A DNA stretch of 64,000 bases from Tepidiforma bonchosmolovskayae (lineage in GTDB: Bacteria > Chloroflexota > Dehalococcoidia > Tepidiformales > Tepidiformaceae): the NCBI RefSeq assembly GCF_008838325.1, contig NZ_CP042829.1, forward strand, positions 2,108,001 to 2,172,000. The letters run 5' to 3'. Every line of letters begins with the position of its first letter. The first letter of the stretch is position 1. The position numbers and the translations under genes are program-made. Shown here in pieces: positions 9,658 through 18,474 of this stretch. Under the pieces are notes generated by a model. It searched no databases. It was not told the origin of the DNA and saw only the letters and a list, made by a program, of their open reading frames with translations.

Positions 9658-10596
9658 TCAGTTCAGCAGCTTCAGCAGCTCCTTCGTCGCTTCCGCCGCC
9701 GCAATAACCTTTGCCCGCTCTTCGTCCGTCAGCGGCAGCTCGAACGTCCGCTGGATGCCGCCTTCGCCCAGCTGGCACACCGTCCCGCTGAACACGTCGC
9801 GGATGCCGTACTCGCCCTGGTGGTACACCGAGCAAGGGATCAGCCGCCGCTGGTCGAGCAGGATCGCCTCCACCATCGCAATCGTCGCCGCCGAGGGCGC
9901 GAAGTACGCCGACCCCGTCTTGTACAGCTCGCCGATCTCGGCGCCCCCGCGCATCGCCCGTGCCACGATCGCCTGCACCCTCTCCGGCGGCAGGAGGTCC
10001 GTCAGCGGCACCCCGCCCACCCGCGTCTGCGAAACCACCGGCACCATCGTCGTGTCCGTGTGCCCGCCGATCACATACCCGTGGACGTCGTTCACCGAAA
10101 CGCCGAGCTCGGCCGCAATGAAGTACCGGTAGCGGGCGCTGTCCAGCGCGCCGCCCTGCCCGATGACCCGCTCTCGCGGAAAACCGCTCGCCTGCATCGC
10201 CACGTGGCACATGGCGTCCATCGGGTTCGAGAAGACGATGATCACCGCGTTCGGCGAGGCCTTCGCCGCCGCGGCCACCTTCGACCGCACAATCTCCGCG
10301 TTGCCGTTCAGCAGCTCCTCCCGGCTCATGCCCGGCTTCCGCGGCGCGCCGGCCGTCACCACCACCACGTCGCTCCCTGCGGTCTCCTCCCAGCCGTCAG
10401 TCGCAATGATCCGGGTCGAAAACCCCTCCCACGGCGCCGCCTGCGACTCATCCAGCGCCTTCCCGTGGTGCATCGTGCCCGCAAACTGCGGGTCGTCCTG
10501 CAGCACCACATCGCAGATGTCGCGCTCGATCAGCCGCTGCGCCATCGCTCCGCCGGTCATCCCGGCGCCGACAATCGTGACCTTCTTCCGAGGCAT
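9658..10596 (-). CDS. mdh: Malate dehydrogenase (lactate/malate dehydrogenase family)
   Basis: This 312-residue NAD-dependent dehydrogenase has a Rossmann motif GAGMTGG (residues 10-16). The mobile-loop sequence [10 protein letters not shown] carries Arg at the substrate-selecting position, which favours malate over lactate. DSARYR and the catalytic His in [10 protein letters not shown] are present. It interconverts malate and oxaloacetate in the TCA cycle, matching sdhCAB in this window. The stop is 32 bases upstream of the MFS start on the same strand, and lepA diverges from it. Confidence 0.93.
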   Translation of the reverse strand: MPRKKVTIVGAGMTGGAMAQRLIERDICDVVLQDDPQFAGTMHHGKALDESQAAPWEGFSTRIIATDGWEETAGSDVVVVTAGAPRKPGMSREELLNGNAEIVRSKVAAAAKASPNAVIIVFSNPMDAMCHVAMQASGFPRERVIGQGGALDSARYRYFIAAELGVSVNDVHGYVIGGHTDTTMVPVVSQTRVGGVPLTDLLPPERVQAIVARAMRGGAEIGELYKTGSAYFAPSAATIAMVEAILLDQRRLIPCSVYHQGEYGIRDVFSGTVCQLGEGGIQRTFELPLTDEERAKVIAAAEATKELLKLLN

Positions 10597-10688
10597 GGGG
10601 CTCCCTGCTGAACTGGTGTGTGCCTGCCAAGGCTAGCACGCGCCTGCCTTACCCGCGCCGTGCAACGCCCCGTACGCCCGCCCTCGCG

Positions 10689-10694
10689 TACACT
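10689..10694 (+). promoter_or_regulatory. -10 element of a probably leaderless lepA promoter
   Basis: TACACT lies 6 bases before the lepA GTG and no Shine-Dalgarno is present between. The surrounding GCGTACACTCG is identical to that before the sortase at 49623. Confidence 0.5.
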
Positions 10695-10700
10695 CGAATC

Positions 10701-12524
10701 GTGGACAAGTCCCACATCCGCAACTTCTGCATCATCGCCCACATCGACCACGGCAAGTCGACCCTCGCCGACCGGCTCCTCGAACGCACCGGCACCATCT
10801 CCGAGCGCGAAATGGCCGAACAGGTCCTCGACTCCATGGACCTCGAGCGCGAAAAGGGCATCACCATCAAAGCCGCCGCCGCCCGCATGCTCTACCGCGC
10901 CTCCGATGGGCAGGAGTACGAACTCAACCTGATCGATACCCCCGGCCATGTCGACTTCGCCTACGAGGTCTCCCGCTCCCTCGCTGCCTGCGAAGGCGCC
11001 CTCCTCGTCGTCGATGCCTCGCAGGGCATCGAGGCCCAGACGCTCGCCAATGTCTACCTCGCGATGAACCAGGACCTGGCCCTGATCCCGGTCCTTAACA
11101 AGATCGACCTCCCCCACGCCGAGCCCGAACGCGTTGCCGCCGAGCTCGAGCGCGTCATCGGCTTCTCCCGCGACGAAATCATCCTCGCCAGCGCCAAGGA
11201 AGGCATCGGCGTCGACGAAATCCTCGAGGCCATCGTCGCCCGCATCCCGCCGCCCTCCGGCAACCCCAACGCCCCCCTCAAGGCGCTCATCTTCGATTCA
11301 AAATACGACGCCTACAAAGGCGTCGTTGCCCACGTCCGCGTCGTCGACGGCGAGATGCACGGCCGGCGCAACCTGAAGCTCATGTCCACCGGCGCCGTCT
11401 TCGAGCCGCTCGAGTTCGGCATCTTCAGCCCCGGCATGCGCCCGCTCGAAGGCCTCGCCGCCGGCGAAGTCGGCTACGTCGCCACCGGCCTCAAGGACGT
11501 TGCCGAGTGCCGCGTCGGCGACACCATCACCTGGGCCGATGAGCCCGCCCCGGAGCCGCTTCCCGGCTACCGCCGCGCCAAGCCCATGGTCTTCGCCGGC
11601 ATCTACCCCACCGATTCCGACCAGTACCAGGAGCTCCGCGACGCGCTCGCCAAGCTCGTCCTCAACGATGCCTCCCTCGTCTACGAACCCGAATCCTCCG
11701 TCGCCCTCGGATTCGGCTTCCGCTGCGGCTTCCTCGGCCTCCTCCACCTCGAAATCGTCGTCGAACGGCTCGAGCGCGAGTACGGCCTCTCCCTCCTGAC
11801 CACCGCGCCCTCCGTCGAGTACCGCGTCCAGACGACCTCCGGCGAGGAGATCATCGTCGATAACCCCGCCGACCTCCCCGACCCCTCCCGCATCGCCGTC
11901 ATCTCCGAGCCCTGGGCCAAGATCGATGTCATCACGCCCAGCCGCTACATCGGCCAGGTCATGGACCTCGTCACCAGCCGGCGCGGCCAGTTCCTCCGCA
12001 TGGAGTTCCTCGAAGCGGAGAACGAACTCGCCCCGGGCGAGGCCCGCGTCCTCCTCGAGTACGACGTCCCCATGGCCGAAGTCCTCGTCGACTTCTACGA
12101 CCAGCTGAAGAGCTCGACCTCGGGCTACGCCAGCCTCGATTACCAGGTCAAGGAGTACCGGCCTGCCCGGCTCGTCAAGGTCGACATCCTCGTCAACGGC
12201 GTCCCGGTCGATGCCCTCTCCGTCATCACCCACGCCAGCAATGCCGAGAAGGTTGGCCGCACGCTCGTCACCAAACTGAAGGACCTCATCCCGCGACAGC
12301 TCTTCGAGGTCCCCATCCAGGCTGCCGTCGGCGGCAAGATCATCGCCCGCGAAACCATCCGCGCCATGCGCAAGAACGTCCTCGCCAAGTGCTACGGCGG
12401 CGACGTCACCCGCAAGCGGAAGCTGCTCGAGAAACAGGCCGAGGGCAAAAAGAAAATGAAGCGTGTCGGCAGCGTTGAAATTCCCCAGGAAGCCTTCATG
12501 GCCGTCCTTCGCCTCCGCGAATAG
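10701..12524 (+). CDS. lepA: Elongation factor 4 (LepA), ribosome back-translocase GTPase
   Basis: This is a 607-residue translational GTPase. The G1 motif AHIDHGKST is close to the N-terminus, DTPGH is the G3 motif and NKIDLPHA contains G4. The C-terminal LepA domain runs to [19 protein letters not shown]. LepA acts on stalled or mistranslocated ribosomes. The GTG at 10701 is chosen because it gives the family N-terminus ([20 protein letters not shown]). An upstream ATG at 10620 would add 27 unconserved residues. The gene diverges from mdh. Confidence 0.95.
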   Translation: MDKSHIRNFCIIAHIDHGKSTLADRLLERTGTISEREMAEQVLDSMDLEREKGITIKAAAARMLYRASDGQEYELNLIDTPGHVDFAYEVSRSLAACEGALLVVDASQGIEAQTLANVYLAMNQDLALIPVLNKIDLPHAEPERVAAELERVIGFSRDEIILASAKEGIGVDEILEAIVARIPPPSGNPNAPLKALIFDSKYDAYKGVVAHVRVVDGEMHGRRNLKLMSTGAVFEPLEFGIFSPGMRPLEGLAAGEVGYVATGLKDVAECRVGDTITWADEPAPEPLPGYRRAKPMVFAGIYPTDSDQYQELRDALAKLVLNDASLVYEPESSVALGFGFRCGFLGLLHLEIVVERLEREYGLSLLTTAPSVEYRVQTTSGEEIIVDNPADLPDPSRIAVISEPWAKIDVITPSRYIGQVMDLVTSRRGQFLRMEFLEAENELAPGEARVLLEYDVPMAEVLVDFYDQLKSSTSGYASLDYQVKEYRPARLVKVDILVNGVPVDALSVITHASNAEKVGRTLVTKLKDLIPRQLFEVPIQAAVGGKIIARETIRAMRKNVLAKCYGGDVTRKRKLLEKQAEGKKKMKRVGSVEIPQEAFMAVLRLRE

Positions 12525-12615
12525 CCGCCCCGCGCTTCGTAATCCCTTCGAAACGCTCGCCTGTTACCCTTTACCAATCCCGGCGCACTGCGCCGAACCA
12601 ACCGGAGCGCCAGCC

Positions 12616-12864
12616 GTGGTCAAAGCCTTCGTCCTCATCGTTGTCGACCCCGCCAAAACCATCGAGGTCTACGAAAAGCTCCGCGCCGTCGAAGGCATCT
12701 CCGAGGTCTACCAGGTCATGGGCCCCTACGACATCGTCGCCGTCGTCGAGGTCCCCAGCCTCACGGATGTCCCCGCCGTCATCTCGCGCCACATCCGCGC
12801 AATCGAGGGCATCGAGAGCACCACGACCTGTGTCACCTTCCCCGAGGCGGCCGGCGCCCGCTGA
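12616..12864 (+). CDS. Stand-alone Lrp/AsnC ligand-binding (RAM) domain protein
   Basis: This 82-residue protein consists only of the RAM ferredoxin-like fold that forms the effector domain of Lrp/AsnC regulators. It has no helix-turn-helix. The sequence VKAFVLIVVDPAKTIEVYEK and the later GPYDIVAVVEV are typical. The GTG at 12616 is preceded by GGAG at 12604-12607. Such domains form decamers and may bind amino acids or modulate full-length regulators. The function here is unknown. It ends 3 bases before a convergent gene. Confidence 0.85.
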   Translation: MVKAFVLIVVDPAKTIEVYEKLRAVEGISEVYQVMGPYDIVAVVEVPSLTDVPAVISRHIRAIEGIESTTTCVTFPEAAGAR

Positions 12865-12867
12865 CGC

Positions 12868-13830
12868 TCAGGGGCAGGCCGCAAGCGTCTCCTCGACCAG
12901 CCGGAACAGGCCCTCGGCATCAACCCGGGTCGCCAGGCGGCAGTTCGGCTCCGGTGCGCCGGCCGCCCGCCGCTGCTCCGCGGCTTCTGCCCCCAGGAAT
13001 CGCCGGTCGACCACCGTCATCCCGCGCGTCTCCTCCCCCCGCAGCTCCACCGCCACGTGCGCCGGTGTTACCTCGAAGAGCTCCGGCGCCGCCAGCGCCG
13101 CGACCGCACACGGGTCGTGCAGCGGCACCGCGGGCGTCCCGTACACCCGCTCCGCGGCCGCCCGGTAGTGCTCCAGCAGGTCCGCAACCACCTCCGCCGT
13201 GTGCGTCCCCACAGCCCGGAACCGGGCGATGGTCTCCGGCCCAACGGCCGCCTGCCGCGTCAGGTCGAGCCCGCACATGGTGATGCGCGCCCCCGATGAA
13301 AACACGATGTGCGCAGCCTCCGGGTCCGCCCAGGCGTTGAACTCCGCGGCGGCGGTCACATTCCCCCACGTCGCCGACCCGCCCATGATGCTCAGCCGCG
13401 CGATGCTCTTCGCCAGCCGCGGCTCCACCCGCATCGCCAGCGCAAGGTTCGTCAGCGGCCCCGTCGCAATCACGACCGTGCCCGGGTTCCCCATGACCGT
13501 CTCGACCAGGAACTCAACCGCGCCCTTCGTGATAACCCGGTTCGAACCGCGCGGCAGCTCCGCTCCGTCGAGCCCCGTCGCCCCGTGCACCCGTTCGCCG
13601 GCCCGCGGCAGGCTCCCGAGAATCGGGCCGGCTGCCCCCCGCGCCACCGGCACCTCCGGCCGGCCGATGAGTTCGAGCACCCGCAGCGCATTCTCGGTCA
13701 CCCGCCATACGGGTGCATTGCCGCCGACCGTCGTAACGCCCAGCAGGTCGAAATGCCGCGCCGCCAGCAGGATGGCCACCGCATCATCGTGGCCGGGGTC
13801 GCAGTCGATAATCGCCTTCGTCCGCTTCAT
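12868..13830 (-). CDS. Inosine-uridine-type nucleoside hydrolase
   Basis: This 320-residue protein has the diagnostic N-terminal calcium-binding motif DCDPGHDDAVA, followed by GPLTNLALA and the distal HDPCAVAALAAP that supplies the catalytic His and Asp. It hydrolyses ribonucleosides to base and ribose for salvage. A GAGGAGG sits just before the ATG. It stands alone, with a convergent neighbour downstream and an unknown gene upstream. Purine versus pyrimidine preference cannot be decided from sequence. Confidence 0.93.
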   Translation of the reverse strand: MKRTKAIIDCDPGHDDAVAILLAARHFDLLGVTTVGGNAPVWRVTENALRVLELIGRPEVPVARGAAGPILGSLPRAGERVHGATGLDGAELPRGSNRVITKGAVEFLVETVMGNPGTVVIATGPLTNLALAMRVEPRLAKSIARLSIMGGSATWGNVTAAAEFNAWADPEAAHIVFSSGARITMCGLDLTRQAAVGPETIARFRAVGTHTAEVVADLLEHYRAAAERVYGTPAVPLHDPCAVAALAAPELFEVTPAHVAVELRGEETRGMTVVDRRFLGAEAAEQRRAAGAPEPNCRLATRVDAEGLFRLVEETLAACP

Positions 13831-13902
13831 AGAGGCACCTCCTCATCGAGTCGTGACAGGTGAAGCGTACGGCACGGCAGGACAACGCCGACGCCCGGCC
13901 GG

Positions 13903-15261
13903 TCAGAAAATCGGGCCCGTTTCGGGCGCTTCCTCGTCTTCGAGCCCCAGCAGCTTCGGCGCCTCCAGCAGCCCCGCACCGTTCAGGAGCCGCCGCCGCA
14001 TGCCGAGAAGCGCCGCATCGTCCGCGCCCCCGAGCGCCCGCCGGACCAGTTCAAACAGGGTCCGGGCCGTCACCAGCGCGTACCGGTAGTTCTCGCACGC
14101 GCGGATGAGCGGGTCGCTCAGTTCTCCGCTCCGCTGCTCCGGCTCCCGGTCGCGGTACCCGTTCGCGATGATCAGCCCCCGCGGCGCGGGCCGCCCTGCG
14201 AGCAGCTCCGCCTCGATCCGCCGCTGCAGGCGGATGTACGGCCATTCCACCACCTGCCCGCTCGCGCTCTCCAGCTCCACGAACGCCAGCACATCCTCGC
14301 TCTGGACCGCCAACGGCTCGCCCGGCCGCGAGACCACCGCAAAGCCCAGCGCCTGGAGCGCAGCACGGGCAGCCTCCCCGAAACCGGGACCATCCTTCCA
14401 GAGCAGGCCCCGGTGGCGCGCCAGCGCATCGTGCCGCTCCTGCACCGCCGCCAGTCGCTCCCGCGCCGCCGCCTCGGCAGCCGCCGCTTCTTCCAGTTCC
14501 GCTTCCACCTGTTCGAGCCCCGGCACCGCCACCGACCGCACCCAGTACGGCGCCTCGGCCCCGGTGTCCACGCCGGCCATCTGCCGGCAGGCATCGACCA
14601 GCGCCTGCGCGAGGTTCGTGCGCGGCGTGCCGTACGACTCCGACATCGCGGGAATGAACACCACGCGCCCACCCAGCACCTCGAACTCCGCCGCAATCGG
14701 CACGCCCGAGCCGCCGAGCGCAATCGGCCGCCCGTGCCGCCGGAACTCCGCCTGCCGCTCATCGAACCATGCCCGCCAGCCCACCTCGCTGCGGAACTCC
14801 CGCAGCACCGCGCTCATCGGATGGTGCTCATCGGCAATCCTGACCGTCTTGCCTTCGCCCGCCCGCAGCCACGGCGTCGACCAGCTCATCCCGCCCGGGG
14901 CCGGCAGCCAGTGATACCGGTCGCAACCCTCGAAGCCGACCACCCCATGCTGGAACGCATCCGGGCGCCCGAACACCACCACCAGCCCGCCCGCCTCCAG
15001 CAGACGCCGCGTCTCCTCCAGCCGCCGCCGCAGCTGTTCGGCAATCCCCGCCACCGTGGCCGAACCCGGCACATTCAGCACCGGGCGCCCGTCGAACGCC
15101 TCGAACTCCTTCCCCTCCTCGATGACTTCCCGCACCACCCGGTCGATCCCGGCCGGGTCGATAATCAGCGCGTCGTAGTCGTTGTAGTTCGGCGCCGTCA
15201 GCGGGTTGTAGTTGTCAATCGCCACATTCGGCAGCGGGAACGAAATGCTCAGGATGCGCAC
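13903..15261 (-). CDS. Unrecognised 452-residue protein with a possible nuclease-fold C-terminus
   Basis: I do not recognise the full-length family. Residues 1-240 are a mixed alpha/beta region with many small-residue turns (LIIDPAGID, VVVFGRPDAF). Residues 247-285 are strongly Glu/Ala/Arg-rich and probably coiled coil. Residues 286-410 resemble a PD-(D/E)XK-type domain: GLLWKDGPGFGEAARAAL, then AFVELESASG, then LIIANGYRDREPEQR and LVTARTLFEL. The expected catalytic Lys after the Glu is replaced (ELE, not EVK), so nuclease activity is doubtful. The start overlaps the galU stop by 13 bases, suggesting one transcript with galU and a possible surface-polysaccharide link. Confidence 0.7.
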   Translation of the reverse strand: MRILSISFPLPNVAIDNYNPLTAPNYNDYDALIIDPAGIDRVVREVIEEGKEFEAFDGRPVLNVPGSATVAGIAEQLRRRLEETRRLLEAGGLVVVFGRPDAFQHGVVGFEGCDRYHWLPAPGGMSWSTPWLRAGEGKTVRIADEHHPMSAVLREFRSEVGWRAWFDERQAEFRRHGRPIALGGSGVPIAAEFEVLGGRVVFIPAMSESYGTPRTNLAQALVDACRQMAGVDTGAEAPYWVRSVAVPGLEQVEAELEEAAAAEAAARERLAAVQERHDALARHRGLLWKDGPGFGEAARAALQALGFAVVSRPGEPLAVQSEDVLAFVELESASGQVVEWPYIRLQRRIEAELLAGRPAPRGLIIANGYRDREPEQRSGELSDPLIRACENYRYALVTARTLFELVRRALGGADDAALLGMRRRLLNGAGLLEAPKLLGLEDEEAPETGPIF

Positions 15262-16139
15262 GGCTCCTCCCCTTGCAGCAGCGGGGCCAGCCGCTGCCGC
15301 AGCGGCCCGGCGAGGTCCGGCCGCGCGAGGGCTGCCGCCACGTTCGCGACGATGTAGCCCAGCGGCCGTCCCGTATCGTACCGCCGGCCCTCGAACCGCA
15401 GCGCCGAAACCGGCTCGCTCGCTGCAATCTGCCGCGCAATCGCATCGGTGATCTGCAGCTCGCCGTTCTTCCCCGGCGGCGTCGCGTCGATGTGCGCGAG
15501 GATCGTCTCCGAAAGCACGTATCGCCCCACGATGCCCAGCCGCGACGGCGCCTCCTCCAGCCGCGGTTTCTCAACGACCCGCCGCAGCCGCACCGGGTTC
15601 CCGTCGCCCTCAGGGTCGACGATGCCGTACTGCGGCACGTCCGCGTCTGCCACTTGCTCGACGGCAATCACCGTGCCGCCCGTGGCCTCGTAGGCCGCCA
15701 CCAGCTGCGCCGTGCACGACTGCCGTCCGAGAATGACGTCATCGGGGAAGAGCAAGGCGAACGGCCTCCCCTCGATGAACTCCCGGGCGCACGCCACGGC
15801 ATGCGCGATGCCCAGCTGCTTCGGCTGGTACACCGCATGGAACTCCGCCTTCGCCGCAATGGCCGCCAGCGAATCCGCGAGCGCCTGGTTCCCTGTCTCC
15901 CGCAGCGCCGTCTCCACCCGCGCGCCGGCGCGGAAGTGCTCAAGGATCGACTCCTTCCCCTCCGCAATAACGAACACAATCCGCGTGATCCCTGCCGCCA
16001 CCGCCTCGTCGACGCACCAGTCGACCAGCGGCCGGTCCACCAGCGGCAGCATCTCCTTCGGCACCGCCTTCGTCGCCGGGAGCATGCGCGTCCCCAGCCC
16101 CGCCGCGAGAATCACCGCCGTCGTCACCGGCTGCACCAT
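15249..16139 (-). CDS. galU: UTP-glucose-1-phosphate uridylyltransferase
   Basis: This 296-residue nucleotidyltransferase opens with ILAAGLGTRMLPATKAVPKE, the nucleotide-binding loop of GalU. It also has LPLVDRPLVDWCVDEA and the downstream LLFPDDVILG and VVEKPR motifs. It makes UDP-glucose for glycans. Its position before an unknown gene and away from the glycogen genes at 60386-64000 fits a role in cell-surface sugars. A TAGGAT lies 9 bases before its ATG. The related RfbA-type enzymes have a different activator loop. Confidence 0.93.
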   Translation of the reverse strand: MVQPVTTAVILAAGLGTRMLPATKAVPKEMLPLVDRPLVDWCVDEAVAAGITRIVFVIAEGKESILEHFRAGARVETALRETGNQALADSLAAIAAKAEFHAVYQPKQLGIAHAVACAREFIEGRPFALLFPDDVILGRQSCTAQLVAAYEATGGTVIAVEQVADADVPQYGIVDPEGDGNPVRLRRVVEKPRLEEAPSRLGIVGRYVLSETILAHIDATPPGKNGELQITDAIARQIAASEPVSALRFEGRRYDTGRPLGYIVANVAAALARPDLAGPLRQRLAPLLQGEEPCAS

Positions 16140-16148
16140 ACGCCCCCG

Positions 16149-16154
16149 ATCCTA
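16149..16154 (-). promoter_or_regulatory. -10 element upstream of galU
   Basis: TAGGAT on the minus strand ends 9 bases before the galU ATG at 16139. No convincing -35 was found. The resulting leader would be very short or absent. Confidence 0.35.
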
Positions 16155-16175
16155 GGCCGGTGCATCGTTACCGGA

Positions 16176-16204
16176 TATACAGAACACGCGGTCCTTGCTA
16201 GCAT
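16176..16204 (+). promoter_or_regulatory. Candidate promoter of infC-rpmI-rplT
   Basis: TATACA (16176-16181) and TAGCAT (16199-16204) have a 17-base spacer and give a leader of about 30 bases before infC. Each hexamer matches the consensus at 4 of 6 positions. Confidence 0.45.
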
Positions 16205-16237
16205 GGGAAGCTGTCCGAAACTTGAACGGGGAGCATT

Positions 16238-16942
16238 TTGAGGAGACGACCTAAGGTTCCACCACGGCCGGCACCGCCGGAGCCCCGGATCAACGAGCGC
16301 ATCCGCGTCCCCGAGGTCCGGCTCATCGACGAAGAAGGGCGCCAGATCGGCATCGTCAAGACATCCGAGGCGCTCGCCATGGCGCGGCAGCGCGACGTCG
16401 ACCTCGTCGAGGTCGCGGCCCAGGCCAGCCCGCCTGTCGCGCGGCTCATGGATTTCGGCCGCTACAAGTACGAACAATCGAAAAAGGAGCGCGAGGCCCG
16501 CAAGCACCAGGCGAACGTCCAGCTGCGCGAGGTCCGCATGAAGCCGAAAATCGACGACCACGATATCGACTTCAAGACGCGGACCGCGGCCAAGCTCCTC
16601 AAAGAAGGGGACAAGGTGAAGGTCACGGTCATGTTCCGCGGCCGCGAAATCACCCACCCCCAGATCGGCAAGGCCCTCCTCGACCGGGTGGTGAAAAGCC
16701 TCGAGCACATCGCCGTCGTCGAGAAGGAAGCCATGCTCGAAGGCCGTCACATGACGGTCATCCTCGCCCCCGACAAGAAGAAGCTGGCCGCGCTGGCCAA
16801 GGCTTCCGCGCAAAAGCAGGCCGAGGCATCGGCCGCCGATGAGGAGGACGAGGCCGTCGCTGCCGCAGCCGCAGCAGCACCCGTCGTCGGCGACGACGAC
16901 ACAGACAGTGATGACGACGGCGACGACGCCGAAGAGGAGTAA
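16238..16942 (+). CDS. infC: Translation initiation factor IF-3, non-AUG start
   Basis: IF-3 binds the 30S subunit and rejects poor start codons. The 234-residue product has the N-domain (EPRINERIRVPEVRLIDEEG), the linker and the C-domain (VKVTVMFRGREI). A long acidic Ala/Asp/Glu-rich tail after about residue 195 is absent from short IF-3 proteins. No ATG or GTG fits: an in-frame stop lies at 16223-16225 and the next in-frame codons include ATT (16235) and TTG (16238). GGGGAG at 16228-16233 leaves 4 bases before TTG and 1 before ATT, so TTG is preferred. A rare start matches the known autoregulation of infC. Confidence 0.93.
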   Translation: MRRRPKVPPRPAPPEPRINERIRVPEVRLIDEEGRQIGIVKTSEALAMARQRDVDLVEVAAQASPPVARLMDFGRYKYEQSKKEREARKHQANVQLREVRMKPKIDDHDIDFKTRTAAKLLKEGDKVKVTVMFRGREITHPQIGKALLDRVVKSLEHIAVVEKEAMLEGRHMTVILAPDKKKLAALAKASAQKQAEASAADEEDEAVAAAAAAAPVVGDDDTDSDDDGDDAEEE

Positions 16943-16945
16943 CCG

Positions 16946-17146
16946 ATGCCCAAGCTCAAGACGCACAAAGGCGCCGCTGCACGCTTCCGCGTAACCGGCG
17001 GCGGCAAGATCATGCGGATGTACGGCAGCCGCAACAACTTCCGCCGTAAAAAGCGGACGGCCGTCAATGCGCTCTACAGCCGCACGGTCGAGGTCGCGCC
17101 GTCACACACGAAGATCGTCCGCCGGCTCCTCGCTGGCCAGAGCTGA
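16946..17146 (+). CDS. rpmI: Ribosomal protein bL35
   Basis: This 66-residue basic protein begins MPKLKTHKGAAARFRVTGGG, the standard L35 N-terminus, and contains NFRRKKRT. It is a component of the large subunit. The ATG follows the infC stop by 3 bases, in the universal infC-rpmI-rplT order, so it is translationally coupled. Confidence 0.97.
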   Translation: MPKLKTHKGAAARFRVTGGGKIMRMYGSRNNFRRKKRTAVNALYSRTVEVAPSHTKIVRRLLAGQS

Positions 17147-17166
17147 CCTAACCCAGGAGTTACCCC

Positions 17167-17526
17167 ATGAGCCGCGTCAAGCGGGGCGTCACCGCCCACC
17201 GCCGACACAAGAAAGTCCTCGCCCTCACGAAGGGCCACGCCGGCCAGCGCCACCGGCTCTTCCGCCGCGCCAACGAGAGCATGCTCCACGCGCTGCGCTA
17301 CAGCTACGAAAACCGGCGCGACCGCAAGGGCGACTTCCGCGAACTCTGGATCGTCCGCATCAACGCAGCAGCCCGTCTCAACGGCCTCAGCTACAGCCGC
17401 TTCATCAGCGGACTCAAGAAGGCCGGCATCGAGCTCGACCGCAAGGTCCTCGCCGACCTCGCGGTCACCCGGCCCGACGCCTTCTCCCAGCTCGCTGAGA
17501 AGGCCCGGGCGGCACTCGCATCCTGA
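17167..17526 (+). CDS. rplT: Ribosomal protein bL20
   Basis: This 119-residue protein begins [18 protein letters not shown] and includes [16 protein letters not shown] and [12 protein letters not shown], all diagnostic for L20. L20 is an early 23S rRNA assembly protein and in many bacteria represses its own operon. The leader before infC is too short here to show an obvious L20 mimic. AGGAG is close upstream of the ATG. Confidence 0.97.
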   Translation: MSRVKRGVTAHRRHKKVLALTKGHAGQRHRLFRRANESMLHALRYSYENRRDRKGDFRELWIVRINAAARLNGLSYSRFISGLKKAGIELDRKVLADLAVTRPDAFSQLAEKARAALAS

Positions 17527-17547
17527 CCCTCCCCGCCGCAGGAACTG

Positions 17548-17580
17548 CGGGGCGGCGCCATTCCCGGCGCCGCCCCGTTT
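17548..17580 (+). terminator. Terminator of infC-rpmI-rplT
   Basis: A perfect 12-bp GC stem (17548-17559 with 17566-17577) with a 6-base loop is followed by TTT, 21 bases after the rplT stop. Confidence 0.85.
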
Positions 17581-17619
17581 CGCGTTCTGCACCGCTGGCC
17601 GGCCCCGCCGTGCGCCGCG

Positions 17620-18474
17620 CTACTGCCCCGACCAGGTCAGTTTCGGCAGCCGGCTGAAGCCCAGCGCATACACCGCCGCACCAAGCACGGCCAGCACCGC
17701 AAAATCCACGCCGTACCCGATGAACCCCCCGCTCCCGGTCGCATACGTGGCCAGTTGCAGCGCATCAACCGCGTACGTCAGCGGGTTCACGTAGGCCAGC
17801 ACCTTCATCCAGGCCGGCAGCCCATCGACCGGGAAGAACGCCCCCGAGAAAAACAGCAGCGGAAAGAGCGCCAGGTTCATGATCAGGTGAAACCCCTGCA
17901 TCGACTGCACCCGGGTCGCCAGCGCCTGCGCCAGCCCGGTCAGCATCAGGTTCAGCAGCACCACCGTCAGCAGTGCCAGCCCAAATCCTGCGGCCATCCC
18001 GTGCTGCCAGCCGAAATCGACGAACGGCGCGGCGACGGCCAGCACCAGGAACGCCTGGACCGCACCAATCAGCAGCGCCGCCAGCGATTTCCCGAGCAGC
18101 ACCGTTCGCGGGTCGTGCGGGGCCGATAGCAGCAGCCGCAGAAACCCGCTGTCACGGTCCCGGTAGTACGAGGCCGACGAAAACGTCGACGAGAACACCG
18201 AAGTCATCACCACCGTCCCGGCTACCAGGTAGGCGGTGAAATTACCCGCCGGCAGGCGCGAGGGCTCGAGCCCCTTCGATACCCCGTTGCCGAGGAACAC
18301 CAGCAGCATCAGCGGCGTCAGCACCGAGGAGTACAGCTGCGACCGCGCCCGCGCCACCGCCCGCAGGTCCCGGAGCGCAATCGTTGCCGCCACCCGGGCG
18401 CCGTTCATCGCACCCCCGCCCGGCGCCGCCGGGCGCACCGCCGCTCCTGCCGCGGCTGACGCTGTCTGACTCAT
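17620..18474 (-). CDS. ABC-2 type transporter permease
   Basis: This 284-residue membrane protein has about six hydrophobic segments. The FYRDRDSGFLRLLLSAP-like loop (SYYRDRDSGFLRLLLSAPHD) is typical of ABC-2 permeases of the drug and polysaccharide export type. It is the channel partner of the ATPase encoded immediately upstream, and its ATG sits in an ATGA overlap. About 40 N-terminal residues rich in Ala and Gly precede the first helix. The cargo (drug, lipid or antibiotic) is unknown. Confidence 0.9.
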   Translation of the reverse strand: MSQTASAAAGAAVRPAAPGGGAMNGARVAATIALRDLRAVARARSQLYSSVLTPLMLLVFLGNGVSKGLEPSRLPAGNFTAYLVAGTVVMTSVFSSTFSSASYYRDRDSGFLRLLLSAPHDPRTVLLGKSLAALLIGAVQAFLVLAVAAPFVDFGWQHGMAAGFGLALLTVVLLNLMLTGLAQALATRVQSMQGFHLIMNLALFPLLFFSGAFFPVDGLPAWMKVLAYVNPLTYAVDALQLATYATGSGGFIGYGVDFAVLAVLGAAVYALGFSRLPKLTWSGQ

